A stretch of 64,000 nucleotides of DNA, from contig WNNJ02003171.1 in the NCBI GenBank assembly GCA_012934845.2, positions 37,435 through 101,434 of the forward strand, written 5' to 3'. The position numbers and the translations under genes are program-made. Positions 11,113-21,316 of this stretch are shown here, piece after piece. The notes under the pieces are model-generated. The model did no database searches. It saw nothing but the letters and a program-made list of their open reading frames with translations, and had not been told where the DNA came from. How positions within the stretch are numbered: the first letter of the stretch is position 1; each line of letters begins with the position of its first letter. The stretch comes from Pomphorhynchus laevis (lineage: Eukaryota > Acanthocephala > Palaeacanthocephala > Echinorhynchida > Pomphorhynchidae).

Positions 11113-11525
11113 TTCAAACAATACTATGGCAAATTCCACAAGTCCGGTGCGTGCTTAGGCCTGTAAATTAACGAGTGCTGCCTCCCTGCGCACGGGGGAT
11201 GCTGACATAATGCGTGCGATGAATGCAAGAGTGGAAGCAGTTTATATGAAAATGGAAAAGCGAATTTCAAACGTTGTGTCTGCATTCTGCACAAATCCTT
11301 CGATTCCTTCTGCCACAATTCCGTCATCTAAAAAAGGGGGATTTTGCCCATACTGTCCCCCCGCTCAAGATCGGTAAAATGCTGAGTGGCAAACATCATA
11401 GGGGAAATTAAGACGCTGCCCAGGGGCAAGTACCGACCCCGGGTAAGGCTAGTGGCGGGAATGGTAACCTTCCTGCACCTAGCTCTGTCTAGGTAGGCAA
11501 TCCCCCATCTAACTAATCCATCACA
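11113..11525 (+). other. LINE-B copy 1, ORF1-ORF2 spacer / ORF1 tail
   Basis: This stretch links ORF1 to the ORF2 start at 11526. It is not AT-rich like the host DNA. A short stretch near 11230-11330 reads RVEAVYMKMEKRISNVVSAF, a coiled-coil-like ORF1 tail. The segment 11400-11520 is C/G-richer and resembles an ORF2 leader; the 15.8-15.9 kb copy has a related one. Confidence 0.5.
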
Positions 11526-12480
11526 ATGCAGAGTACTCGTGAGCCTTTTTCACTGAATGTCCTTCAGTGGAATTCGGGAGGTGCTTATGCCCTTAGACTT
11601 TTATCTGGAAGAGATGCAGATGTTATAGTCCTTCAGGAGACGCGGTATATCCGTCGTCCCCAGGACATTACTCGATTTATCCCAAAGCATATCTATTCCC
11701 ACTATAATCCGAACATCACCACCTCAATCATCTTCATCTCAAGGGCTCTTGACCATAGCAACATATCTTCCTCAATTCTCCAACGAATTAAGTCATGAGA
11801 GGTGGACAATTGCTGGCGCGACTGCTCCGTGCAGAGGGGTTTTAACAGCCACCTCGAGTGAAGCAGTAAAATGTCGAGGATAGAATTTGTTGATGTGCAA
11901 TGAAAGGTAGGAGATGGGTGTTTGTGAATAAGATAACAGTTCCTAGCTCTGCGAAGTGTTGCATTGATCCAACGACCAGCTCTGTTGTTGAAATCCCCAA
12001 GTATCATATCATAACCGCTGTCAATAATACTATTCAGGTGGTCACGGTTCTTGTGAATTTTTTCTGGACGGATGTAGACATTGGCTAGACTGAGGCGTTT
12101 ACCGTTCTTACTGAGTGGAACTACCAAACAAGACGGCTGGAAATGAGTAGTTTAATAGGAGGGTGGACCATTAGGAGCACTTAACTATGGTCTTAACTGG
12201 AAGATTTTCAAGAAGGAGTAGTTTGTTTGCTGGAAGGATAAATCATTGGGTTGGATAGGGAATGTAGGCCTTAATAAAGTTTTGGAGGAGTCACTAGCCC
12301 TACACAACTATGGAGCCACTCAATCACCTCAACCAATCCTGCCTTGGTGTTACTTCAGGAGTAGGATCTATCTGTAACGGATATCCTTTACTCCTGGGGT
12401 CTACTCCCGGGCATCTTCAAATCCGTAGCTCCAACTCGGATCTGTCAGCTTTTGGCAGCTGATCAGAGAAGGGAGGTGGC
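11526..12480 (+). mobile_element. LINE-B copy 1, ORF2 endonuclease with internal inversion
   Basis: ORF2 starts at 11526 with EPFSLNVLQWNSGG and VIVLQETRYIRRPQDITRFI, the first motifs of an AP-type (APE) endonuclease. From about 11735 to 12127 the homologous sequence is on the minus strand: reading backwards gives SKNGKRLSLANVYIRP, DMILGDFNNRAGRW, NSILDILLL and STSHDLIRWR, which in copy 2 are on the + strand at 16215-16560. After 12128 the + strand resumes (KDKSLGWIGNVGL-like words). The endonuclease is thus split by an inversion of roughly 390 bp. Confidence 0.8.
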
Positions 12481-13399
12481 CGTCACAATGCTTTTAACCT
12501 CCCCATCCGATGTAGCAGGCATCAATATTAGTAAGTGAGTTTTTATTCCTAAGAAAAAATCCTGCTCATGCGCTAAAGATCTGCGACCCATTTCGATTCA
12601 AAATGACCTCGTGTCGATTTACGAAAAAGCGCTTGCGCGTAAAATTCGCGACCATTTAAGTAGGCGTAATTTGATCCCTCCTGGTTTTCATGGGTTCGTC
12701 AAAGGTCGCTCGGTCCATTCAGCAGTTGGTCAGGTGGAACAGTTTTGTCGGGATAACAGCCATCGTCTAGTTGTTGCTGTTTTCCTCGACTTTTTTGCTG
12801 CATTTGACCGCATCTCCATTCCTTTTGTGATATCTACTCTTGGGTCTCTCGGGTTGCCTCGAGAATTGTGAACAGAGTGGAGATCCTGCTCTATACCAAG
12901 CGATTTGACTATGAAGACGACCCTGATGCGCGTCAGTTCTACCCTATTATGGGTGTACCACAAGGATCTCCTCTTTCTCCTATCTTGTTCCTTGCTACTT
13001 CCATTGAACTCTTTAAAATATTTAAACGCGAACAACGTCTTGTGGTGTACGCTGATAACAACACAGCCTTGTTCACTGGACACAGGTGTAAAGACGTAGT
13101 CTCTGATATCAGCCGTTTCTTTTTAAGATTAAAAGACCAGTTACCCAAGTCCAATATTATTTTAAACTCCGCCAAATTGCAAACGGTTGTCTTTCATGGC
13201 ACCCCTGCAACTAAGAAAAACTTAAGAGATTAGCACTCTCCGCGCTCTCCTTCATATTTGCCTCTGAACCACTTCCCATCTTCACAAGTCGAGTAAAATA
13301 CCTGAGGTTCACCGTTACAGTGAACTGGTCGACGAAAGCTGACTGGATAGATTCAAACGTATCCTGAAGAAAGCTAGTTGGGCCCTGAAACGGGCTCAG
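12481..13399 (+). mobile_element. LINE-B copy 1, first RT block
   Basis: RT domain of a Jockey/R1-type LINE. Visible words: DLVSIYEKALARKIRDHL, GFHGFVKGRSVHSAVGQV, motif A AVFLDFFAAFDRISIPF, motif B GVPQGSPLSPILF (12949-12987), motif C YADNN at about 13048-13062 in place of YADDT, and the thumb LNSAKLQTVVF. A frame change lies at about 12866 between motifs A and B. The block ends abruptly at about 13399, where sequence equivalent to 12658 begins again. Confidence 0.85.
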
Positions 13400-14450
13400 C
13401 ATTAGGCGAAATTTGATCCCACTGGTTTCCATGGGGTTGTCAAAGGTCGCTCGGTCCATTCAGCTGTAGGTAAAGTGCATCAGTTTTGTCAGGATAATAG
13501 TCATCAACTTGCCGTGGCTGTTTTCCTTGATTTTTCTTCTGCATTTGACCGCATCTCCATTCCTTTTGTTATCACTTATCTCAGGTCCCTCGGGTTGCCT
13601 GCGAGAATTGTTAACAGGGTGGAGATACTGCTGTACACCAAGCGATTCTATTATGAAGACGCCCATATGCGCGTCAGTTCTACCGTATTGCGGGTGTGCC
13701 TCAAGGTTCCCCTCTTTCCCCAATACTATATCTTGCTGATTACAGTAATCTCTTTAAAATATTTAAACGTGAACAACGTCTAGTGGTATATACTGATGAT
13801 ACCACAGCCCTGTTCTCTGGACGAAGGTGCAAAGACGTAGTCTCGGATATTAGTCGATTCTTTTTAAGATTAAACCACCAGTTAGCCCGGTCCGATCTTA
13901 TTTTAAACTCCGCTAAATCGCAGGTGGTTGTCTTCCATCGCACCCCTGCAAGAAAGCAAAAACTTAAGAGATTAGCACTCTCTGCCCTCTCCTCCATTTT
14001 GACTAATCACCCGCTCCCTACCTTCACGAGTTGAGTAAAATACCTGGGGTTTACCGTTACGGTGAACTAGTCGGCGAAAGCTGACCTAGATAGACTTAAA
14101 AGAATCCTGAAGAAAGCTAGGTGTGCCCTGAAAGGGCTCAGCATCTGCCATTTAAAAGAAAAACTCAGATTCGCCTCTGGGGCACTTAGGCTATCTCGGC
14201 ATTAGTCTTCTTTCCTAGATGACGTCCCCAAGTGCAAAGGCTAAGGTTTCTTAAGCTCCTCGTCTCGCGTTTACCCAGCATAGTCCGCTTTGACTGGATT
14301 CTTCGGAAGGTGAAAGACCCCGGTTGGTTTAGTCGGCGGGTTGCGTGTTAGATTGGCTAAAGGACTCAGATCCCTTGGACCTAAGGCCATAAACTAGAGG
14401 ACTTTAAGCAGAATGAAGAAAGAAGAATTCTCTGGCGTGATATGTTTTTT
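13400..14450 (+). mobile_element. LINE-B, second RT block (chimeric) and 3' end
   Basis: A second RT block follows the first without the upstream ORF: GFHGVVKGRSVHSAVGKV-like words, AVFLDFSSAFDRISIPFVI, then MPQGSPLSPILYLA and YTDDTTALFSG (motif C). It is closer in wording to LINE-B copy 2 (HQFCQDNSHQLAVAVFLDF is shared) than to the first block, which suggests recombination between two LINE-B copies and not a fresh duplication. The end (about 14040-14450) is the 3' region, with a C-terminal remnant and a tRNA-like stretch at 14320-14375. Confidence 0.8.
14320..14400 (+). other. tRNA-like (A box / B box) stretch in the LINE-B 3' region
   Basis: TTGGTTTAGTCGG (14324-14336) resembles an A box and GGACTCAGATCCC (14362-14374) a B box, at tRNA-like spacing. 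The second LINE-B copy has a better B box, GGTTCAGATTCC at 18329-18340, after GTTGGAAGGCGG. I do not see a complete cloverleaf, so this is a resemblance only. Confidence 0.4.
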
Positions 14451-14529
14451 CTTTTTCTCTAACCGACAACTTTATTATTATCCGCATGTATTATCGTTTT
14501 AAGAAAATCTTTATTATTAAGTGTAGTTT

Positions 14530-15890
14530 TAAACAAAAAACTAGTATCATGACGATCAAAGGATTTGACAAATATGCAAACTGCCAATCCCCAAGCAAAT
14601 AATGGCTTAAAACAGCAAGATAGTCTTATTGCAGACAAGGTAATTAATTTGTTATCTACTGGATCTATCGTTGAGCAGGGGGAACTTCCCCTGTACCTAA
14701 ACTGACAAACTTAATTTGGGATAAATTTACGGAACCTTTACCAAGGAACAACGTTTTCAACGTCTTTCTTAGGGACATATTTCTTAAGGACATCTTTCTT
14801 CAAAGGGAGAGTTATTTTTCATTCAATAAAATATTGCGAGTCAGAAGTTAGGATATTCTTTTGCACCCATGAGTTTGCCCGTGATTACTTGAACCAGTTC
14901 AATAAAAACCTTTCAAGTCGTAGTAAACTCTTATACAAGCCCATCCAAGCAACTTTGAAAATCAACAACATTCCGACATATATGTCAGATGAAGACATTC
15001 TAGCACTTGAACACAATTTTAAGATTATCAATATGATATTTATTACAAGGAATAGAAGATTGCCAATTCCCGTGACATTTTTTATGCTTCAGTTGACGTG
15101 GCCGAGTGTCTAGCTTATTCTAAATGCAACCCTTTCCTGGGACATAATCTGGTATTTACTCTGATCGAAACTGACTCTATGACCTACCCCATTGTAATGT
15201 CTGCCACATATGGGGACATTAAGGTTCTGGATGTTATCTTGCCCATTCTTGCGAGATATGGGCTCTCTGGATGACCATACTGAAAAAATGCGAATAATCC
15301 CCGCACTGTTCTAACTGTTTGGGAGTCCACCAAGCCTGGTGGAGGAGAAAATGTGCTACTATCAAAAGCTACAAGAAACGCCATCTAGTAGCTCAGATGC
15401 AGCCAGCCAGATTCGTCGATGCATGTTCCGCCAATAATAACAACAGGATGCCTGACTCAGACTTCTTACGACTTGTTAAGGCCAAACACCGAGAATTAAT
15501 GGATAAGATAACCGATTTGATACAAAAACTCGTGTTAAAGATTGGTGAGGTTCACAGTCCACTCAGACTTCTTACGACTTGTTGAGGCCAAACACCGAGA
15601 ATTAATGGATAGGATAACCGATTTGATACAAAAGCTCGTGTTAAAGATTGGTGAGGTTCACAATCCATCTACATCAGTTGCTAAATCTAAAAAAGCCATG
15701 AGATCAAATAAACGGATTGATTTTTCGCCGCAGATCTTACCCACTTTAAAACTATCAAAGATATAAAAAGATTGGAGCCTTGCGTTGAAAAATGAAGATA
15801 ATGCCCATGGAGAAATAACTCCACCTGCTGAGAGTGAAAGCGTTAAGGGCAACCTTTCGGCCTCTGGTTCCGACTAGATGAGGGGCGTCC
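14530..15890 (+). mobile_element. LINE-B copy 2, ORF1 remnant
   Basis: Homologous to LINE-B copy 1 ORF1 but more decayed. From 14573 it reads TANPQANNGLKQQDSLIADK, then KPIQATLKINNIPTYMSDED at about 14935-15000, aligned with KPILGTLKISNLPCHLDDTD of copy 1. Zinc-knuckle remnants (CNVCHIWGH-like and CSNC) lie near 15190-15360 in shifted frames. ORF1 tail words RLVKAKHRELMDKITDLIQK occur at 15460-15530 and are duplicated just downstream. Confidence 0.75.
15455..15666 (+). repeat. 106-bp tandem duplication in LINE-B copy 2 ORF1
   Basis: Two head-to-tail units start at 15455 and 15561 (ACTCAGACTTCTTACGACTT in both). They differ at only a few positions, so the duplication is recent compared with the decay of the element. 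It repeats the coiled-coil-like segment of the ORF1 tail. Confidence 0.85.
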
Positions 15891-15911
15891 CACTCCGGTA
15901 ACACTGACACA

Positions 15912-16880
15912 ATGGGAAGTAACCAAGAGCCTTTTTCACTGAATATACTTCAGTGGAATTCTGGAGGTGCTTCCGCCCTTAGCCTTCTATCTGGTAGAGA
16001 TTTAGGTCTTATAGTCATTCAGAAGACGCGGTATATTCGTCTCCCCCAGGACATTACTCGATTTATCCCTAAGCATATAATCACCCACTTTACTCCGGAT
16101 ATAACCCCTCCATACTCCTCTTCTACTCAAGGTCTTCTAACACTAGTTAAAAGCTCCTTAATATCCTCCATCTTATTAAACTGCCTGTGTCCAGCCATTT
16201 CTTGTTTAGTTATATCACTAGTTAAGAACGGAAAACTCATCAGCATAGCCAATGTCTACATCCGGCCGGGGGGAGAGTCACAAGAATCGTGACCTCCTGG
16301 ACCGAATTGTAGATAGCAAGTACGACATGTTACTCGGAGACTTTAGCGACAGAGCTGATCATTAGATTGAGGCAACACTACACAGAGCGAGGAACGACTA
16401 TATTATGCATAAACCACCTACCATCACCACTCATTGCTCTACAACAAATTCACTTCTCGACATATTACTGCTTTATAGGATTTGTTTCTTAAAACACATT
16501 TGCACTGAGCAGTCGCGATAACAGCTGACCACCTCTCATGACCTAATACGTTGGCGGTTGGAGGACGATACGTTACTTAAAAGAAGGTTCTACTTTGATT
16601 ATATTAGAGTGGCCTTCTTTCAGACAGCTATCCAACTCTTTCCCAGTATAGGAAATGAGAGTTTGACCGAATTTAATTCCTATCTCTCTTCGCAAGCTAC
16701 CGGGATCCTTTCAACTGCCTTTAAAGGTCATATTTACGATCCTACTCTAACAAAACTCAAAGCCCTAGTTGAAAACACCTTCCCAATCTCTCTGCTTCCT
16801 TCCGGCAGGCTATCTCGAATGAATACTGGAGTATAAGATATAGGCTTTAGTTAAGTAGGACAGGACTAATATTGGTCGTC
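15912..16880 (+). mobile_element. LINE-B copy 2, ORF2 endonuclease
   Basis: ORF2 starts at 15912 with NQEPFSLNILQWNSGGASAL and GLIVIQKTRYIRLPQDITRF, then VKNGKLISIANVYIRP, MLLGDFSDRAD, NSLLDILLL and SHDLIRWRLEDD, all on the + strand in the order expected for an APE endonuclease. One frame change lies near 16270. This copy shows the ancestral order and so identifies the inversion in copy 1. Confidence 0.85.
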
Positions 16881-18420
16881 TTTACCCCTCTCAGGCTTCC
16901 TTCCAGAAGATATTCAAGAAGGATAAGTTTGTCCTATGGCGGGAGAGGGCATCGGGGTGGATCGGTAGCGTAGGCCTTGATAGAGTTTTAGAGGAGTCAC
17001 TATCCCTACGTAATTATAGAATCACTCTTTCTCCCCAGCCAATCGTGCTTTGGGATGACTTCAGGAGAATGGACTTATCTGTTACGGATATCCTTAACTC
17101 ATGGGGTCCACCTCCGGGCACCTACAAATCCGTCGTTCTACTCTCTATTCGAGTTTGTCAGCTTTTGACAGTCGATCAAAAATGATAAGTGGTTGTCACA
17201 ATTCTTTTACCCTTACCATCCGATGTAGCCGGCATTAATTGTAGCCGACGCATATTTTTACCAAAGAAACAATCGGTTTTATGTCCCAAAGACCTGCGTA
17301 CCATTTCGATTCAAAATTCCATCATATCCATCTACGAAAAAGCGCTTGCTCGTAAAATCCGCGGCCATTTAAGTAGTGGTAATTTGATCCCACCTTGTTT
17401 TTATGGATTTGTCAAAGGTCGCTCGGTCCATTCAGCAATTGGTGAAGTGCATCAGTTTTGTCAAGATAACAGTCATCAGCTTGCGGTGGCTGTTTTTCTT
17501 GACTTTTCTGCCTCATTTGACCGCATCTTCATTCCCTTCGTTATCTCTTATCTCAGGTGCTTAGGGCTGCCTGCGAAAATTGTTAACAGGGTGGATATAT
17601 TGCTGTACACCAAGCGGTTCTACTATGACGACGACCTTGATGCACGTCAGTTCTACGCTATTACAGGTGTGTCTCAAGGTTCCCAATTGTCTACTATCTT
17701 ATATCTTACTACTTCCATTGTTTTCTTCAAGGCATTTAAACGTCGTCAACATCTCGTGGTATGATCTGATTATACTACATCTTTGTTTCTGGACGCAGGT
17801 GCAAAGTTGTAGTCCCGGACATCAGCCGTTTCTTTTTAAGACTAAAAGACTAGCTTACCCCTTTCAATCTTGTTATGAACTCCACAAAATCACATATGAT
17901 TGTCTTCAATAGCATCCTTGCCACTAAAAAGAAATTTAAGAGATAAACACTTACTGCCCTTTCCCCCTCTTGCAGTCTCATTCAACCCCCTACCTTAACA
18001 AGTCCAGTAAAATATCTGGGATCCACCATTACGGTGAACTGGTAGGCAAAAGCTGACTTGGATAGACTTAAACGTATCCTGAAGAGAGCTAGGTTAGCCC
18101 TGACACCGGCCCAACATCTGCCATTAAATGTAAAAACCCAAGTACGGTTTTGGGGTACTTGGGATATCTCGGGATTAGTCTTCTCTAAAAGATGTCCCCC
18201 GAGCAAAGACTAAGGTTTATCAATCTCCTAGCTCGAGATTACCGACCATAATCAGCATCGACTGAACTATTAGAGGGTGAGAAGCCTTAAATACTTCAGT
18301 TGGAAGGCGGTGCGCTAGTGCGGCCGGGGGTTCAGATTCCTCTGAACCTGATGCCGTGAAGATCTTGAAGAAGTTTCAAGAAGTTGTGTTTGACAAATAG
18401 TAAAGAAGGTGACAATTTAT
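16881..18420 (+). mobile_element. LINE-B copy 2, RT and 3' end
   Basis: The open frame 17189-17764 carries the RT: PKDLRTISIQNSIISIYEKA, GFVKGRSVHSAIGEVHQFCQ, motif A AVFLDFSASFDRIFIPF and a motif B altered to GVSQGSQLSTILY. Motif C is damaged after 17760. A C-terminal remnant follows to about 18240 and then the tRNA-like stretch (18297-18345). The copy is head-to-tail with copy 1. Confidence 0.8.
18297..18345 (+). other. tRNA-like B box in the LINE-B copy 2 3' region
   Basis: GGTTCAGATTCC (18329-18340) fits the RNA polymerase III B-box consensus closely; GTTGGAAGGCGG upstream could be an A-box derivative. The matching place in copy 1 is 14320-14375. The role in the element is unknown to me. 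Confidence 0.4.
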
Positions 18421-18639
18421 CCTGATCTGGTTTTTTATTCTTTATCTAACGTTGTATTTTGTTAATAAAATCTTTATCTTTTTATTATTTAGAAAATAAC
18501 AGTGCTTTGTTTTTCTTGCCTGAGGTGTTTTGTTTGATTTTAACATTTTTATCATTTATTAAGAAAACCATTATTATTTTTAGAATTTCAGTTGTAGTTT
18601 TCTACAAGTAGTCTCCTTATCGGTGGAGCTTTCCAAAGC

Positions 18640-18800
18640 TGGTCGTTAATATATTAACGACCAGTTTAGGTCCTTTAATGGACCTAAAAGGACCTAAAGG
18701 ACCTTTTAGTCCTTTAGGTCCTTTAATGAACCATTAAAGGACCTAAAGTTTAGGTCCTTTAATGGACCGAAATGTAGGTCTATTAAAAAAGTAGGTCTAG
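18640..18800. repeat. Cluster of short palindromes (TTTAGGTCCTTTAATGG words)
   Basis: GGTCGTTAATATATTAACGACC (18643-18664) is a near-perfect palindrome. It is followed by at least six copies, in both orientations, of a roughly 15-bp word around AGGTCCTTTAATGG, which can pair with one another in many ways. No coding frame is present. Confidence 0.75.
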
Positions 18801-19142
18801 GAAAATGTGTAATTAAAATTAATTACGAATTTTGATTAATTTGTAAGTTTTGTAATTAATCAAATTTGCAATAAAGCAGACGAGTCGAGTGATCGCCAGT
18901 CAACGGTTAAAAAGCCGAAATTGCATTTATTTATGAGAATTTTTATAATTCTAAAATTATAAATTTTAATAATTTTAACTGATGTATAATATTTATACAG
19001 CATTTACTGCTGTATAAACAAATCTAGATTTGAAGGTAGATCCTTCCCCTACCAACTTTTACTTAAGTATTATCGATAAATTATGATTTTATTATTTCCC
19101 TCACAAATTTTTGATTAAAGCTATTTACCAGTCCAATTGGAT

Positions 19143-19191
19143 CAGTAGCTGATGAGGCGCATCAAGACTGAAATGTAGCGTACAACAGTTG
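19143..19191 (+). ncRNA. Hammerhead-ribozyme-like motif in R2 (unit 1)
   Basis: CTGATGA, 14 bases, GAAA, then TGTAGCGTA: the two conserved core segments of a hammerhead and an ATG/CGT helix III closing a 3-nt loop, ending in GTA, a permitted cleavage triplet. Helix II is weak (two base pairs at most) and helix I is imperfect. It may be a decayed ribozyme. Confidence 0.35.
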
Positions 19192-19491
19192 GCTTATTAA
19201 TATGATTAAAGTAGCTGGCAGAATAAAATATCAAAATTTCACTGGTAACAAGCTATAAATGACTAGTTTGATAATAGTAATCATTAGAAAAAATATGTAG
19301 GTTTTCAAATTGAAGGTAGATTATTCCCCTACCAACGCTGATTTAATTTGAAATCAGAAATGATTTCAATTAAATTTGCAAAATGTAAGACGAAAGTCTT
19401 TCATTAAATCTAATCGCCAATAAAATCAGACGAGTCGAGTGGTCGTCAGCCAACATTAAAAAAGACGGAACTAGAAACGTTGGTATTGGAT

Positions 19492-19537
19492 CAGTAGCTG
19501 ATGATGTTTACCAATACTGAAATGTAGCGTACTGCTG
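19492..19537 (+). ncRNA. Hammerhead-ribozyme-like motif in R2 (unit 2), best candidate
   Basis: Helix I is CAGTAG (19492-19497) with CTGCTG (19532-19537), six pairs with one G-U. Core CTGATGA is 19498-19504 and GAA is 19519-19521. Helix III is ATG/CGT with loop TAG, and the predicted cut follows GTA at 19531. Helix II (19505-19518) is poor: a U-U at the base, then G-C and U-A. The layout fits a type I hammerhead with a short helix III, as described from Penelope-like and other retroelements. Activity is untested. Confidence 0.45.
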
Positions 19538-19960
19538 TTTGAGTATAGATAAGATTAAAGTAGCGTGCAGAATAAAATATCAAAATTTCACTGGTAACAA
19601 ACTATTAATTGTGAAAAATGGGTAGGTTTTCAAATTGAAGATAGCACCTTCCTCTACCAACGCTGATTTAATTTGAAATCAAAAAGGATTTCAATTAAAT
19701 TTGCAAAATGTAAGACGAAAGTCTTTCATTAAATCTAATTGTCAAAAATGGGTAGGTTTTCAAATTGAAGATAGCACCTTCCTCTACCAACGCTGATTTA
19801 ATTTGAAATCAGAAAGGATTTCAATTAAATTTGCAAAATGTAAGACGAAAGTCTTTCATTAAATCTAATTGTCAATAAAAGCAGACGAGTCGAGTGATCG
19901 TCAGCCAAAATTAAAAGGACCGAAATTTTTATATCAATCATATATCTAATCGTAACACTG

Positions 19961-20444
19961 ATAAGTTACTATTCTAATCGTAACGGATGGTGTTATCTAC
20001 TAGCTGTGGCATTATTAAAGCGGTTTGATTATTTTCATTGCTCAAATCTGAGCTAAATGTTTTAACTACATAATTTTAACTCTTTAGATGAAAAATAAGA
20101 AGTTAAAGAATCGATACAATAAGAAAGCAAGGTTACTTGCTAGTAAATTCAAAGGAAACGACATAAACGAGGTAATCAGTATATAACTTTGTGAACAAAC
20201 ACTGCTAAAGGGAATTAATAATTAGCAATTGGGTTTAATTGATTGATTGATTCTTTATTAAATAAAAGTGAACATGTTATAAAATACAAATAAGCAACTA
20301 TATCTGCTTAATTTGTGTACAACTTCTTAAAATTGATTGAAAATAATAAAAAAATATAATAATAAGGATTATTAGCAGCTGTGTAAAAGTAGGATAAACA
20401 CTATTCAAGAAAAATTGTTTTACTTAGCTGTGGAGTTTGCTAAT
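19961..20444. other. AT-rich interval, no gene seen
   Basis: Apart from a possible 3' tail of the minus-strand LINE-D next to it, I see no reading frame or repeat here. A short TTGATTGATTGATTC tract occurs near 20240. Confidence 0.45.
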
Positions 20445-21170
20445 TTACAACCTTCTGAATTTTCGACTCTGCTCTTCTAATGATCTAACAGCTTTGTATA
20501 GGAACGAAGATGAAAACTTTTCGATTCGAGGTGCTTTCAAGCCAAACTTTTTACACTTACTCTGTTTAGTATAGTTAGTATGCCCGAAACAAAGTTCAAA
20601 TAATTGGGATATGAACTCTATATTACGAGAGAGTTTGGTAAACGTCATGTTTTAAACTTCCGCGAGAGTGACAAAATTTTTTCTACAAATGCACTCTGCG
20701 AACCTATGAATTTTTAACATTTGAAAGTCTCGTGAGGCTACATTACAAAATACGGGATATTCATAAACTAGTAATGATCCTACTAATACAATATATACAA
20801 CCTCTAACTGAGTGGGAGAGGCTCCTAATGCCGAAATGTGCCCTAGCAGATAAAGTCGACTACTGCATTTACTGATGACCTCATCAATATGAAGAGACCA
20901 AGACAGGTTAGCGGTAAAATTAACGCTTAGTATTCGAAGACTATTAACACGTTTTAGTCTTGAGGTACTCCGATTAACATTGTATAACTCTCTGAAACTA
21001 TCTCTTTGTAACCTACACGTTGAGTTCTATCTAGTAAATATAAAGAAATAAAGGCTATCTGCCAGTATGGGAAGTTGTTTTTAGCTAACTTGTTGATTAA
21101 AATGTGATGATTGACACAATCGAAGGCTTTTATTATTAATTTACATCAGCAAATTAATACTGGTGTAATT
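20445..21170 (-). mobile_element. LINE-D fragment, CR1/Jockey-like, RT motif A to C-terminus with deletion
   Basis: Reading the minus strand from 21150: KAFDCVNHHILINKLAKNNF (RT motif A region), then YKEIVSESY and IGVPQD (motif B remnant near 20975), then NFTANLSWSLHIDEVISKCS and GASPTQLEVVYIVLVGSLL, typical of the region after the LINE palm, and a C-terminal open frame 20648-20445. Motif C is missing, so there is an internal deletion between motif B and the post-palm region. The frame is broken more than once. Confidence 0.75.
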
Positions 21171-21316
21171 AATTTTATTACTGATCAATAATAAAATATT
21201 ATTGATCAGTAACTACATACAATCTAATATTCATACAATAAATAACATACAATAAATAATATACAATCATATTAATTGAACATACAATTAATATATACAA
21301 ACATACAATTTACAAC
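21171..21316. other. AT-rich leader with short inverted repeats before the Cys-rich RT element
   Basis: Contains TTACTGATCAATAATA / TATTATTGATCAGTAA, a perfect short hairpin near 21178-21212, and repeats of CATACAATAAAT. It may be the 5' leader of the next element or the LINE-D 5' flank. Confidence 0.4.

Larger units (their letters stand above)
18840..19960 (+). repeat. R2 repeat cluster with hammerhead-like motifs
   Basis: A family of related units lies here. The landmark GTAGGTTTTCAAATTGAAG occurs at 19297, 19622 and 19752 (spacings 325 and 130 bp). Landmarks in a full unit: CCCCTACCAACGCTGATTT, AGACGAGTCGAGTG (about 18878, 19430, 19881), AAAAGCCGAAA/GGACCGAAA, then CAGTAGCTGATGA...GAAATGTAGCGTA. 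The 130-bp unit lacks the CTGATGA part. R1 shares the AAAAGGACCGAAA and CTGATGA...TGTAG.GTA layout, so R1 and R2 look distantly related. No ORF is visible. Confidence 0.8.
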
